Source: CAIZGX01 sp044371675 (lineage in GTDB: Bacteria; Bacteroidota; Bacteroidia; Flavobacteriales_D; Sanyastnellaceae). Taken from it: a stretch of 26,154 nucleotides of DNA. The position numbers and the translations under genes are program-made. Numbering within the stretch: position 1 is the first letter of the stretch; the number at the start of each line of letters is the position of its first letter. The stretch lies in contig JBILTF010000027.1 in assembly GCA_044371675.1 (NCBI GenBank), positions 1 through 26,154 of the forward strand. Reading direction: 5' to 3'. This document shows positions 6,924 through 15,815 of this stretch, piece by piece. A model generated the notes under the pieces. That model saw nothing but the letters and a program-made list of their open reading frames with translations, did no database searches and had not been told where the DNA came from.

Positions 6924-9900
6924 ATGAGAAAAATTGCACTGGGTTTTGTTTTATTTGTTTTGAGCGCCACATCTGTGTTTGCTCAAAAGTCTTACGAAAA
7001 GGTTGTGCCTGAGCGTGTCTATCGCGAAGCCTTGAATCTTTTCGAGAACGAAAAATTCGTTCCGGCGAAAGAGTCGTTCGAAAAATATCTTTCACTAACT
7101 TTTGGAAACGACAGCTACAGAGCCGATGCGGAATACTATCAAGGTCTTTGCGCTATGAATTTGTTTCATCCAGATGCTGAATACTTGCTCATCACCTTCG
7201 TAAGAAATCATCCTGATTCACACTGGTGTCAGAGTGTTTATTTGGAATTGGCGAACTTCAAATACAAAAGTAAGTCCTACAGACAATCTCTCGAGTGGTT
7301 CGACAAGGTGGAAGAGAAACAACTGTTGGCAGAAGAACGTCCAGCTTTTTATTACAAGCGTGGATTTGTGAAATTCGATCAAAAGAAATACTCCGATGCG
7401 CGTGTAGATTTTGCAAAAGTGAAAGATGGCGATTCAGAGTATTCGCCTGCTGCAATGTACTATTACGCTTACATGGCTTACACGAACAAAGATTATCAAG
7501 TGGCATTGGAATCTTTTTTAAAGTTGAAGGAAGACAAAGACTTTAAATCGGTCGTTCCGTATTTTATCTCACAAATCTATTATGTTCAAAAGCGTTTCGA
7601 TGAGCTGTTGGCTTACGCCCCACCGTTGATCAATGCCGAAGAAAATGTGAAGAACAATTATCCGAATGCGAATGAAGATATCGCGCACCTAATCGGTGAC
7701 GCCTATTTCATTCAAGAAAAATACAAGGAGGCTTTGCCTTATTTAGAGAAGTTTCACATGTCGCCAACGGTGAAGCCTTCGGTGGAAGATTACTACCAAT
7801 TGGGTTTTTGCTACTACCGCAACAGCAACTTCGAGCGTGCGGTAGATTCTTACTCACATTGTACGAAGGAAGACTCTCCGACATCACAATTGGCGAACTA
7901 CAACATTGGAGATTGCTATTTGAAACTCGAACAAAAAGAATACGCTCGAACGGCTTTCGAAGCCGCTTCAAAACAAACACATAACATAGATGTGCAGGAA
8001 GACGCTTTGTTCAACTATGCGAAATTGGCTTTCGAACTTTCGTATAACCCTTTCCACGAAGCCATTTCAGCTTTTGAAGGGTATCTGGAAAAGTATCCAA
8101 ATTCTGCGCGTCACGACGAAGCTTACGAGTTCTTGTTGAATGTGTATTTGAAAACAAGAAACTACGAGCGCGCGTTGACTTCATTGGATAAAATGAAGGT
8201 GAAAGACATTCGTGCGAAAACATCTTATCAGATTGTTGCCTTCAACCGCGGTGTTGAATTGTATCAAGCGGAAAGCTTTGCGAAGTCGGAGGAGTTCTTC
8301 ACGAAATCTTTGGAATATCCTGTCAATACTTACTTGTTTGCTCAAGCCAAATATTGGATGGGTGAAATCAATTACCGACAGAATAAATTTCCGAAAGCGA
8401 AAGAGTATTATCAAGCGTGTATTGCCGAGCCTGCAGCCTTTAACTCTGAGTATTACGCACTCGCAAACTACAGTTTAGGCTATACGTTTTTCAAGTTAGG
8501 AGTAGCGCAAAAAGACTACGACGCGTCGAAGCCTTACTACGCAAATGCCAATACAGCCTTTAGAAAATATGTCGATTCGAATGAAGCCGAAGGATCGAAG
8601 AAGGGAGATGCTTACTTGAGAATTGGAGATTGCTTCTTCGTGGCAAAAAGCTACAAGCAAGCGATTGAAAGTTATTCGAAGGGCACTCCTGCGCAGAAAG
8701 ATTACATCCTTTATCAAAAGGCGCTTTGCGAAGGGTATGAAGGAGACAATTCCGCGAAAATTAACTTGTTAAAATCGTTGGTAGATTCTGAATCAAATTC
8801 GAAGTTTAAAGTAGATGCAGCATTTGAATTGGGAACGACATACCTGAGTGCAGGCAACAACTCTGAAGCTAAGACAATATTCCTTCAGCTGATGGCCGAC
8901 GAGCCCACTTCAAACTACACTAGAAGGATACTAGTGAATTTGTGCTTGATCTATCGCAACGAAGAAAATGATGCCAAGGTCAAAACGACTTGGAACACAC
9001 TATATACAAACTACGGGAACGATAAGATTATTCTCGATGCATTGGAGATTGTGAAGCCGGTTTTGATCGATGATATTGAATTCCAGAATCAGATTACGAA
9101 TTTAACCGTGGCCGATGTAAGTGCATTGGAAATTGAAGAAGGAGTCTTCACAAAAGCTTCTGCCCCTGCTTATGCGGGAGAATGCGCAAAAGCAAAAGGA
9201 AAACTTGAATCGTATTTGAATCAGTATCCAAATGCTATTCATGCGGCTGAAGCGAATTTCTTGCTGGCCGATTGCTTCAAGAATGAAGGCAACAAAGAGT
9301 CTGCAATTATTTATTACGAGCGTGTGATTTCACTTCCATTCTCAGATTTCACTGAAGAGGCATTAAACAACGCCGCAGACATTCGTCTTCAACAAGGTGA
9401 GTATGCAAATGCTATTGGACACTTATTGAAAATTGAAAGTGCTGCCGTTTCGAAGAAGAGTGTGGAAGACGCGCAAATGGCTCTGCTCGTTGCGTATTAC
9501 AGCATTGAAGAATTGGGATTGGCGCGTGAATATGCAGACAAGGTTATTGCAGATGCTACGGCCAATGCAGACAACAGAGCAAAGGCTTACTTGTGGAGAG
9601 CACGCATGAAGATGAAGGAAGAGGAATTCGCAAGTGCTTTAGAAGATTATGCAGAAGTGTCTAAACGCGGCGGTGAAGGCGCTGCTGAAGCGGCATTCCA
9701 AAATGCTTTCGTTGAGTACAAGATGAAGGAAATAGAAAAGGCTGAGAAGTCTATTTTCAAGGTGATTGAAAAGTACGCTTCATTCGAAAAATGGAAGTAT
9801 GAATCGTTCTTGTTGTTGTCAGATGTGTACGTTGCTAAGCCAGATTATTATCAAGCTAGAAAGACCCTAGACGCCATTATTTCCAAAGTAAAAAGTCCGG

Positions 9901-10031
9901 AAATTCTTGCGCGAGCAGAACAGAAAAAACGCGAATTAGAAGAATTGGAAAACCCGAAGCCTAGGGCTTTGGAGATTCCAATTGATAACACCGATGAGAA
10001 TATTCAAAACGATGAGTTCCATGAAGAATAA
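6924..10031 (+). CDS. Large secreted tetratricopeptide-repeat protein
   Basis: A 1035-residue protein starting at the ATG at 6924. An in-frame GTG at 6918 adds only two residues and is less likely. The signal peptide MRKIALGFVLFVLSATSVFA ends before QKSYEK, so the protein is periplasmic or associated with the outer membrane. Almost the whole length is degenerate helical repeats of about 34 residues with TPR spacing. Recognisable units include YFISQIYYVQKRFDEL, FCYYRNSNFERAVDSY, AYEFLLNVYLKTRNYERAL and KYWMGEINYRQNKFPKAKEY. The C-terminus (NPKPRALEIPIDNTDENIQ) is polar and probably disordered. It overlaps the downstream barrel gene by 11 bases, implying coupled expression and a shared role at the outer membrane. 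Large TPR proteins next to barrels occur elsewhere in Flavobacteriia, but I know of no assigned function. Confidence 0.85.
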   Translation: MRKIALGFVLFVLSATSVFAQKSYEKVVPERVYREALNLFENEKFVPAKESFEKYLSLTFGNDSYRADAEYYQGLCAMNLFHPDAEYLLITFVRNHPDSHWCQSVYLELANFKYKSKSYRQSLEWFDKVEEKQLLAEERPAFYYKRGFVKFDQKKYSDARVDFAKVKDGDSEYSPAAMYYYAYMAYTNKDYQVALESFLKLKEDKDFKSVVPYFISQIYYVQKRFDELLAYAPPLINAEENVKNNYPNANEDIAHLIGDAYFIQEKYKEALPYLEKFHMSPTVKPSVEDYYQLGFCYYRNSNFERAVDSYSHCTKEDSPTSQLANYNIGDCYLKLEQKEYARTAFEAASKQTHNIDVQEDALFNYAKLAFELSYNPFHEAISAFEGYLEKYPNSARHDEAYEFLLNVYLKTRNYERALTSLDKMKVKDIRAKTSYQIVAFNRGVELYQAESFAKSEEFFTKSLEYPVNTYLFAQAKYWMGEINYRQNKFPKAKEYYQACIAEPAAFNSEYYALANYSLGYTFFKLGVAQKDYDASKPYYANANTAFRKYVDSNEAEGSKKGDAYLRIGDCFFVAKSYKQAIESYSKGTPAQKDYILYQKALCEGYEGDNSAKINLLKSLVDSESNSKFKVDAAFELGTTYLSAGNNSEAKTIFLQLMADEPTSNYTRRILVNLCLIYRNEENDAKVKTTWNTLYTNYGNDKIILDALEIVKPVLIDDIEFQNQITNLTVADVSALEIEEGVFTKASAPAYAGECAKAKGKLESYLNQYPNAIHAAEANFLLADCFKNEGNKESAIIYYERVISLPFSDFTEEALNNAADIRLQQGEYANAIGHLLKIESAAVSKKSVEDAQMALLVAYYSIEELGLAREYADKVIADATANADNRAKAYLWRARMKMKEEEFASALEDYAEVSKRGGEGAAEAAFQNAFVEYKMKEIEKAEKSIFKVIEKYASFEKWKYESFLLLSDVYVAKPDYYQARKTLDAIISKVKSPEILARAEQKKRELEELENPKPRALEIPIDNTDENIQNDEFHEE

Positions 10032-11778
10032 ATTGAAAACAATACTGCTGGCTGTAGGTTTTGCTGCTGCTGCTTCGCCTGCTTTAGCTCAGGTAGATAG
10101 TGTGCTTATTCAAAGCGCACAATTCGTAGGAGATTTGAATATTTTCTTGCGCGATGCGAATAAAATTTCGAATCAGCCTTTCGTCATTGAGACGGAAACC
10201 AATGCTTCATTAATGAAGTACAACATGCTTCCCACCCGACTCATTTCTTTTACACAACCGGCGACTATTTTGTCTTCGAATTTCCCGATGGAAAAGAAGT
10301 TGAAGAAGCTTCAAAACGGTTGGGTGGATGTTTCTTTCGGAAGTTATGTTACACCCAAGGTAGATGCGTATTACACCGATGGAAGATCGAAGAAAGGGGA
10401 TTGGGGTGTTCTATACGGACACCAAAGTTCGAACACGAATTTTGAGGTGCTTTCTGGAGCCGATCTTCCAACCACTTTCAGCGATAACCATGCAACGTTA
10501 TGGGGCAAGCGTTTTTATAAGAAAACAGTAGCCGATGCGAAGTTCAATTGGAACAGAAATGTGACCAATTGGTATGGAATAGATTCTTCGCAACAAAGTT
10601 ATTTCTCGGACTATGCGAAGTTGAAACAAACCATGAATGTGTATAGCGGTAATTTTGGTATTCACACCTTCGACAGAGATAGCAACGATTTAAATTGGTG
10701 GGGAAAGGCAGGGTATCGCTTGGCTTCAGATGCATTTAATTCGAACGAGCACTTCGTGGATGTGAGCGGCGGCGCAAGCAAGCTAGTAAAGACCGAAGTA
10801 TTCAGTGGTGAATTTGGAATTACGTACAATAAGTTCAATTCAACAGGATTGGATTGGTCTCCAGATTATGCGAATACCTGGGGTGAGGGTGATTCATTAA
10901 GGTCTATCCGAACTTTTGATAATGCAATTGTTCGCTTCATACCAACGGCATATACCGTTTACAAGGATCTTCGCGTGAAGATCGGAATGGCCCTTTACAT
11001 GCAATCGCGCGGAGAGCAACGCGGACACTTTTATCCGCAAGCTGAAGTGAGCTATAGCATACTCGATGGAATGTTTGTTCCCTATGCCGGCATCAAAGGT
11101 TCATTGGCACCGACAACATATTACGGTTTATATAATCAAAATCCATTCGTTGTGGTTCAACCGCAATTGTTGAATCAAAACAACAAGATGCAATTGTATG
11201 GCGGTGTAAGTGGTTCAATTTCGCGACGTGTGAATTACACCGTTGGCGCTGAGCTGAACACGATTGAGAATTTTGCATTTTTCGTGAACGACAGTTTGTT
11301 CTCTAGAGGAAATATGCAAGGCGTTTTGTACGACAATTTGAGAGTGGCGAAAGCGAAAGGTGAAATTGAAGTTTTAGGTGGAAAGAAATGGAGTGCAAAA
11401 ATCGGAGGTTCTTATTCTTATTTCGAAACCGATCAACAATATGCGTGGCAATTGCCGAATCTTCAGTTCTCGGCAGAGGCGTCGTATAATTTGAACTCTA
11501 AGTTCAAGTTTAATTTCCAAGGTATGTATTACGGCGAGCGTTGGGCGAAGTCAGTGTTGCCTGTTACAGGTAGAGACGCTTTGTTGCAATTAGACGGGTC
11601 TTATGTGTATAAAATGAAAGGATTCGTAGACGTGAATTTACGCACTACGTATACCTATAACGAGCGCCTCTCTGCTTATTTGCAGTTCAATAATATCTTG
11701 GCTCAGAAATACGCTATTTACAGCGGAATTCCAACGCAGCGCTTCTTTGCTGCCTTGGGAGCTTCTTATTCGTTTTAA
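10021..11778 (+). CDS. Outer-membrane beta-barrel protein (TonB-dependent-receptor-like barrel without a plug)
   Basis: A 585-residue protein from the ATG at 10021, which yields a textbook signal peptide (MKNKLKTILLAVGFAAAASP, ALA then cleavage before QVD). An ATG nine bases upstream (10012) is also possible. After an N-terminal linker of about 80 residues the sequence alternates amphipathic strands with many aromatics and polar turns, and it ends in ALGASYSF. A terminal aromatic is the usual barrel assembly signal. I see no TonB box or plug domain of the sort true TonB receptors have, though relatives are often labelled TonB-dependent receptor. The start lies inside the end of the TPR gene. 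The two products probably act together in the outer membrane; cargo or function is unknown. A strong hairpin terminator follows. Confidence 0.8.
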   Translation: MKNKLKTILLAVGFAAAASPALAQVDSVLIQSAQFVGDLNIFLRDANKISNQPFVIETETNASLMKYNMLPTRLISFTQPATILSSNFPMEKKLKKLQNGWVDVSFGSYVTPKVDAYYTDGRSKKGDWGVLYGHQSSNTNFEVLSGADLPTTFSDNHATLWGKRFYKKTVADAKFNWNRNVTNWYGIDSSQQSYFSDYAKLKQTMNVYSGNFGIHTFDRDSNDLNWWGKAGYRLASDAFNSNEHFVDVSGGASKLVKTEVFSGEFGITYNKFNSTGLDWSPDYANTWGEGDSLRSIRTFDNAIVRFIPTAYTVYKDLRVKIGMALYMQSRGEQRGHFYPQAEVSYSILDGMFVPYAGIKGSLAPTTYYGLYNQNPFVVVQPQLLNQNNKMQLYGGVSGSISRRVNYTVGAELNTIENFAFFVNDSLFSRGNMQGVLYDNLRVAKAKGEIEVLGGKKWSAKIGGSYSYFETDQQYAWQLPNLQFSAEASYNLNSKFKFNFQGMYYGERWAKSVLPVTGRDALLQLDGSYVYKMKGFVDVNLRTTYTYNERLSAYLQFNNILAQKYAIYSGIPTQRFFAALGASYSF

Positions 11779-11814
11779 AGTAGCAATTTGTTAACGAAAT
11801 GTTCATAAAACCAA

Positions 11815-11837
11815 GGGGGCTTCGGCCCCCGTTTTTT
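11815..11837 (+). terminator. Rho-independent terminator after the TPR-barrel operon
   Basis: A 6-bp all-GC stem, GGGGGC (11815-11820) with GCCCCC (11825-11830), closes on TTCG and is followed by G and six Ts. The same T-run supplies the -33 box of the gyrB promoter. Confidence 0.9.
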
Positions 11838-11866
11838 GCTACAGCAATGGGGCTTTCGTAACTTTG
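11835..11866 (+). promoter_or_regulatory. gyrB promoter
   Basis: TTTG (11835-11838), 20 bases, then TAACTTTG (11859-11866) matches the Bacteroidota -33/-7 consensus with the same spacing and the same -7 octamer as the transaldolase promoter. Transcription should start near 11870, leaving a leader of about 75 nt, the longest predicted in this window. Confidence 0.8.
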
Positions 11867-11944
11867 GTCACCTTGAAAAAATGGGCATGTCCCAATCTTC
11901 AATTTGAAATAAAAAAGTTAGATAATTAATAGTCCTACGAGAGA

Positions 11945-13906
11945 ATGAGTGAAGAAATAGAAAATACCCTGACCCCCGGTTATACTGCTGACAATATTCA
12001 GTCGTTAGAAGGAATGGAACACGTGCGTATGCGTCCCGCTATGTACATTGGTGATATTGGAACTCGTGGCCTCCACCACTTGGTGTACGAGGTTGTCGAT
12101 AACAGTATCGATGAGGCGTTAGCCGGACATTGCGATACCATTAACGTATTCATTAATCCAGACAACAGCGTTACGGTTAAAGATAACGGACGTGGTATTC
12201 CTGTTGACATGCACAAGAAGGAAGGCGTAAGCGCCCTTCAAGTGGTAATGACCAAGATTGGTGCGGGTGGAAAATTCGATAAAGGATCGTACAAAGTATC
12301 AGGTGGTCTTCACGGTGTTGGGGTAAGTTGCGTGAACGCACTTTCTATTGCGTTGAAGGCAGAAGTTTTTCGTGAAGGTAAAATGTATGTGCAAGAATAC
12401 AGCTGCGGAAAGGCGTTGTATCCGGTGAAGGAAATTGGTGCCACAGAACTTCGTGGAACCACTGTGACTTTCCTTCCTGACAATACCATTTTCGATACAG
12501 CTGAATACAATTTCGACACGTTAGCGAATCGCCTTCGTGAACTTTCTTTCTTGAACAAAGGCATTCGTCTTCACTTAACAGATGAGCGTGTAGTAAACGA
12601 AGACGGTTCATTTAAAACCGAAGAGTTTTACAGCGAAGCTGGATTAATTGAAATGGTCAAGTATTTAGATGAGAGTCGTCCAACCATCATAGGAACAATC
12701 ATTCACATGGAGCGCACAGACGGTGCTATTCCAGTGGAAGTGGCTATGACCTACAACGACTCCTACAATGAGAATGTGTTCTCTTATGTAAACAACATCA
12801 ATACCCACGAAGGTGGAACACACTTGCAAGGATTTAAGCGGGGATTAACCTCTACGTTGAAAGACTATGCAGACAAGAGTGGATTGTTGGAAAAAGCGAA
12901 GGTGGAGATTGTTGGAGATGACTTCCGCGAGGGATTGACAGCTGTTGTTTCTGTAAAAGTTCAAGAGCCGCAGTTCGAAGGTCAGACCAAAACCAAATTG
13001 GGAAACAAGGAAGCTGTTGCTCCGGTGTCTCAGGTGGTAAGTGAAATGCTTCAGTCTTATTTGGAAGAACATCCTGCTGAAGCAAAACAAATTGTTCAGA
13101 AAGTAATTCTCGCTGCTCAGGCCCGTATTGCTGCGAAAAAAGCACGTGAGACTATTCAAAGAAAAGGAGTAGGATTTGGCGGCGGATTGCCGGGTAAGCT
13201 TTCTGACTGTTCTGAGAAAGATCCAAAGAAATCTGAGTTGTTCTTAGTCGAGGGAGATTCGGCGGGCGGAACCGCTAAGCAAGGACGCGACCGTGTGTTC
13301 CAAGCTATCTTACCACTTCGTGGAAAGATTTTGAACGTTGAGAAGGCGATGCAACATCGTATTCTTGAGAACGAGGAGATAAAAAATATGTACACCGCGT
13401 TAGGCGTATACATAGGAACCGAAGACGACAGCAAAGCATTGAATATTACGAAGCTTCGTTACCATAAGATTGTGATTATGTGCGACGCCGACGTAGACGG
13501 ATCTCACATTGAGACACTTATTTTAACGTTCTTCTTCCGTCACATGAAGGAGTTGATCGATCAAGGAATGATCTACATCGCAACTCCTCCATTGTACCAA
13601 GTGAAGAAAGGAAACAAAGGCGAATACGCTTGGACCGAAGAGCAGCGCGATGCGTTGGTTAAGGAAATGCGTGGAGCAGGGTCTGAGACAAGTGTAAACG
13701 TTCAACGATACAAGGGTCTTGGAGAGATGAATGCAGAGCAGTTGTGGACAACGACTATGGATCCAACGACAAGAACATTGCGTCAAGTTACCATTGACAA
13801 CGCTGCGGCGTGTGACCAGATATTTTCTATGCTTATGGGCGACGAGGTTCCACCTCGCAGAGCCTTTATTGAAGCGAATGCGAAATACGCTAAGATTGAC
13901 GCGTAA
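11945..13906 (+). CDS. gyrB: DNA gyrase subunit B
   Basis: The ATPase subunit of DNA gyrase, which with GyrA introduces negative supercoils. It has 653 residues, the normal length for gyrases without the enterobacterial insertion. The GHKL ATPase domain shows EVVDNSIDEALAGH near 49-62, DNGRGIPVD near 79-87 and GGLHGVGVSCVNALS near 119-133. The TOPRIM domain has EGDSAGGTAKQGRDR with its catalytic Glu, PLRGKILNVEKA, and the metal-binding DADVDGSHI. The C-terminal GyrA-binding segment contains QRYKGLGEMNAEQLW and TMDP, which favour GyrB over ParE. It is a single-gene unit with its own promoter and a strong downstream terminator. The start MSEEIENT fits close relatives in length. Confidence 0.97.
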   Translation: MSEEIENTLTPGYTADNIQSLEGMEHVRMRPAMYIGDIGTRGLHHLVYEVVDNSIDEALAGHCDTINVFINPDNSVTVKDNGRGIPVDMHKKEGVSALQVVMTKIGAGGKFDKGSYKVSGGLHGVGVSCVNALSIALKAEVFREGKMYVQEYSCGKALYPVKEIGATELRGTTVTFLPDNTIFDTAEYNFDTLANRLRELSFLNKGIRLHLTDERVVNEDGSFKTEEFYSEAGLIEMVKYLDESRPTIIGTIIHMERTDGAIPVEVAMTYNDSYNENVFSYVNNINTHEGGTHLQGFKRGLTSTLKDYADKSGLLEKAKVEIVGDDFREGLTAVVSVKVQEPQFEGQTKTKLGNKEAVAPVSQVVSEMLQSYLEEHPAEAKQIVQKVILAAQARIAAKKARETIQRKGVGFGGGLPGKLSDCSEKDPKKSELFLVEGDSAGGTAKQGRDRVFQAILPLRGKILNVEKAMQHRILENEEIKNMYTALGVYIGTEDDSKALNITKLRYHKIVIMCDADVDGSHIETLILTFFFRHMKELIDQGMIYIATPPLYQVKKGNKGEYAWTEEQRDALVKEMRGAGSETSVNVQRYKGLGEMNAEQLWTTTMDPTTRTLRQVTIDNAAACDQIFSMLMGDEVPPRRAFIEANAKYAKIDA

Positions 13907-13916
13907 ACACACTCTT

Positions 13917-13945
13917 CTCGCTTTCGAGCGAGCAGGGTAACCTGC
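13917..13945 (+). other. Two small tetraloop hairpins in the gyrB 3' region
   Basis: CTCGCT-TTCG-AGCGAG (13917-13932) and GCAGG-GTAA-CCTGC (13932-13945) are perfect hairpins, the first with a UUCG loop and the second with a GNRA-type loop. Both lie between the gyrB stop and its terminator. They may stabilise the 3' end of the mRNA. Confidence 0.6.
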
Positions 13946-13948
13946 AAG

Positions 13949-13977
13949 AATAAGGGCCTCCGAAGGAGGCCCTTATT
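13949..13977. terminator. Bidirectional terminator between gyrB and the MazG-like gene
   Basis: A perfect 13-bp stem, aataagggcctcc (13949-13961) with ggaggcccttatt (13965-13977), closes on a GAA triloop. The convergent gyrB and mazG-like transcripts both end here. Confidence 0.9.
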
Positions 13978-13996
13978 TATTTCAACGAAGTTGAAA

Positions 13997-14329
13997 CTAC
14001 TTCAATTTCTCATTTTTCAAATGTCGCGTGGCATCGCGCTCGGTTTTCTTCGCCATGTTTTTTTCGAAGGCTTCTTGCAAATTGATTCCTGTCTGATTTG
14101 CCAGGCAAATCAGAACGAAAAGAACATCGGCCATTTCATCGCCGAGGTCTTTGGCTTTGTCGCTTTCTTTTTCACTTTGCTCGCCGTAGCGGCGGGCAAT
14201 GATGCGAGCGACCTCACCGACTTCTTCAGTCAGCATAGCCATGTTGGTGAGCTCGCTGAAATAGCGAACGCCAACAGTCTTAATCCATTCGTCTACTTGC
14301 GCTTGAAGCGCATTCAAATCTTTTTCCAT
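13997..14329 (-). CDS. MazG-like nucleotide pyrophosphohydrolase
   Basis: A 110-residue all-alpha NTP pyrophosphatase of the single-domain MazG type, which hydrolyses (d)NTPs to monophosphates and pyrophosphate to clean nucleotide pools. The magnesium-binding pattern is present: EEVGE at residues 35-39, then E65 and D68 in DEMAD, the usual EExxE...ExxD arrangement. The length is typical of MazG/iMazG or RS21-C6-like proteins rather than the two-domain E. coli MazG. I use the ATG at 14329 instead of an upstream in-frame TTG at 14332, because the ATG overlaps the stop of the sugar transporter as TGATG. The C-terminus is basic and probably flexible. Confidence 0.88.
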   Translation of the reverse strand: MEKDLNALQAQVDEWIKTVGVRYFSELTNMAMLTEEVGEVARIIARRYGEQSEKESDKAKDLGDEMADVLFVLICLANQTGINLQEAFEKNMAKKTERDATRHLKNEKLK

Positions 14330-15750
14330 CAATGACCTCCAGCCATTTCACCGATTTGAATGTTCTGCTTCTTTAAAATCCCTTTTACACGATAAGCGTA
14401 GAAGGCCAAGTAAGCAAAACAAGCAACACCTACGAAGTAAGAATATTGAATGCCTAACATTGCATCATCCGATAAAGCACCTTGTGCCACGGAAACAAAT
14501 CCACCACCCATAATCATCATAATTAAAAGACTTGAACCTGTATTTGTTCTGCTTCCCAATCCTGCTATTCCCAAAGTGAAAATACACGGCCACAAAGTGC
14601 TGCAGAACAATCCAACAGACATGAACGCAAATACGCTGATCATTCCAGTTGCGAAAATTCCTACCAACAAGGCTGCAATACCCAAAAGTGAATACATCAA
14701 CAATTGCTTTATCGGATTGCCCTCACTTATTTTATCAGCTGCAATTAACACGAGCACTAAACCCAAATAAGGATAGAAGTCCGTTACCGCGTGTCCAGCA
14801 ATAGCATTTACAGTCATGAAAATTCCAAAAGCAGCAAACGGAAGAATAATATTCAATTTGCTTTTCAACGATTGTGAAATGTTGAACGATCCTGCCGCAC
14901 TGGTCCAACGTCCAATCATTAAACTCGCCCAGAACAAAGAAACAAACGGAGCAATGGCGCTCTCTTCTGTCCCTAATTTTTGTTTCATGAATTCAGGAAG
15001 ATTGCTGGCCGTAGATACTTCAACACCTACATACAAGAAGATCGCAAGCATACCCATCGACAATTGTGGGTACTTCAAAATAGAAAGTAAACTAGCGTTG
15101 TCATCGTCAGACTTTACCGTTTCAATTTTATCTGGAACCGAAGAAAACTTGAACATCACTGCTGCTAAAACAAAGGCAGCTCCCAAAACCAAGTATGGAA
15201 TTTGAACCGCTTTCAAGTCTAAAGTCGTTGGCCCTGATCCAATTCCACCAAAGATTGCAAGCGAAACAATAACAGGTCCTATCGTTGTTCCCACGTTGTT
15301 AATTCCACCGGCTAAACTTAGACGCTGATTCCCTGTTGCAGGATCACCCATTTGAATGGCCAATGGATTCGCAGCAATTTGCTGAAGAGAAAATCCAAGA
15401 CCAACAATGAAGAGTCCTGAAATAAGCAACTCGAAAGATGCCGTATTCGAAGCAGGGATGAACAACAATGTTCCGCATGCGGAAATTAAAAGTCCAAGCG
15501 CTAATCCATTTCTATAACCCAACGAATTCAAAATGTCTCGCTTCATGATTGCTGAAATGGCGAAATACACAAGCGAACCTACCGTATAGGCAACGTAAAA
15601 AGCAAAAGAGATTAATTGCGATTGCATTTGAGAAAGGTTCAACGCTTTCTTAAATACCGGAATTAAGATGTCGTTACTTGCTGCAACGAATCCCCAAAAG
15701 AAGAAAATCGAAATTAAGGTTGCCAATGCCCCTTTGGGTGCTTTTTGCAT
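14329..15750 (-). CDS. FHS-family sugar transporter (FucP/GluP-like, MFS)
   Basis: A 473-residue inner-membrane protein with about 12 transmembrane helices. The N-terminal stretch FFFWGFVAASNDILIPVFK and the following QSQLISFAFYVAYTVGS are the hallmark of the fucose/galactose/hexose proton symporter family. Q and N residues in TM4 and TM5 (SLQQIAANPLAIQMGD, then NQRLSLAGGINNVGTTIGP) match the sugar-binding region of FucP relatives. Hexose import is the likely role; the exact sugar cannot be read. Its stop overlaps the start of the MazG-like gene by one base, although the two have no obvious metabolic link. No clear -7 box is seen in the 65-base gap upstream. Confidence 0.9.
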   Translation of the reverse strand: MQKAPKGALATLISIFFFWGFVAASNDILIPVFKKALNLSQMQSQLISFAFYVAYTVGSLVYFAISAIMKRDILNSLGYRNGLALGLLISACGTLLFIPASNTASFELLISGLFIVGLGFSLQQIAANPLAIQMGDPATGNQRLSLAGGINNVGTTIGPVIVSLAIFGGIGSGPTTLDLKAVQIPYLVLGAAFVLAAVMFKFSSVPDKIETVKSDDDNASLLSILKYPQLSMGMLAIFLYVGVEVSTASNLPEFMKQKLGTEESAIAPFVSLFWASLMIGRWTSAAGSFNISQSLKSKLNIILPFAAFGIFMTVNAIAGHAVTDFYPYLGLVLVLIAADKISEGNPIKQLLMYSLLGIAALLVGIFATGMISVFAFMSVGLFCSTLWPCIFTLGIAGLGSRTNTGSSLLIMMIMGGGFVSVAQGALSDDAMLGIQYSYFVGVACFAYLAFYAYRVKGILKKQNIQIGEMAGGH

Positions 15751-15815
15751 GTTGTTTGGTTTAAGGTTTAGACTGCAATATAATAATGTAATTTCTACAA
15801 TAAGTATAAGAGTTG

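Noticed and set aside
9982..10020. Earlier start for the barrel gene inside the TPR gene
   Set aside because: It would place residues in front of an otherwise standard signal peptide; the ATG at 10021 (or 10012) gives a normal one.
14329..14332. TTG start one codon upstream for the MazG-like gene
   Set aside because: The ATG at 14329 overlaps the transporter stop as TGATG, the usual junction type here, and it is the better start codon.
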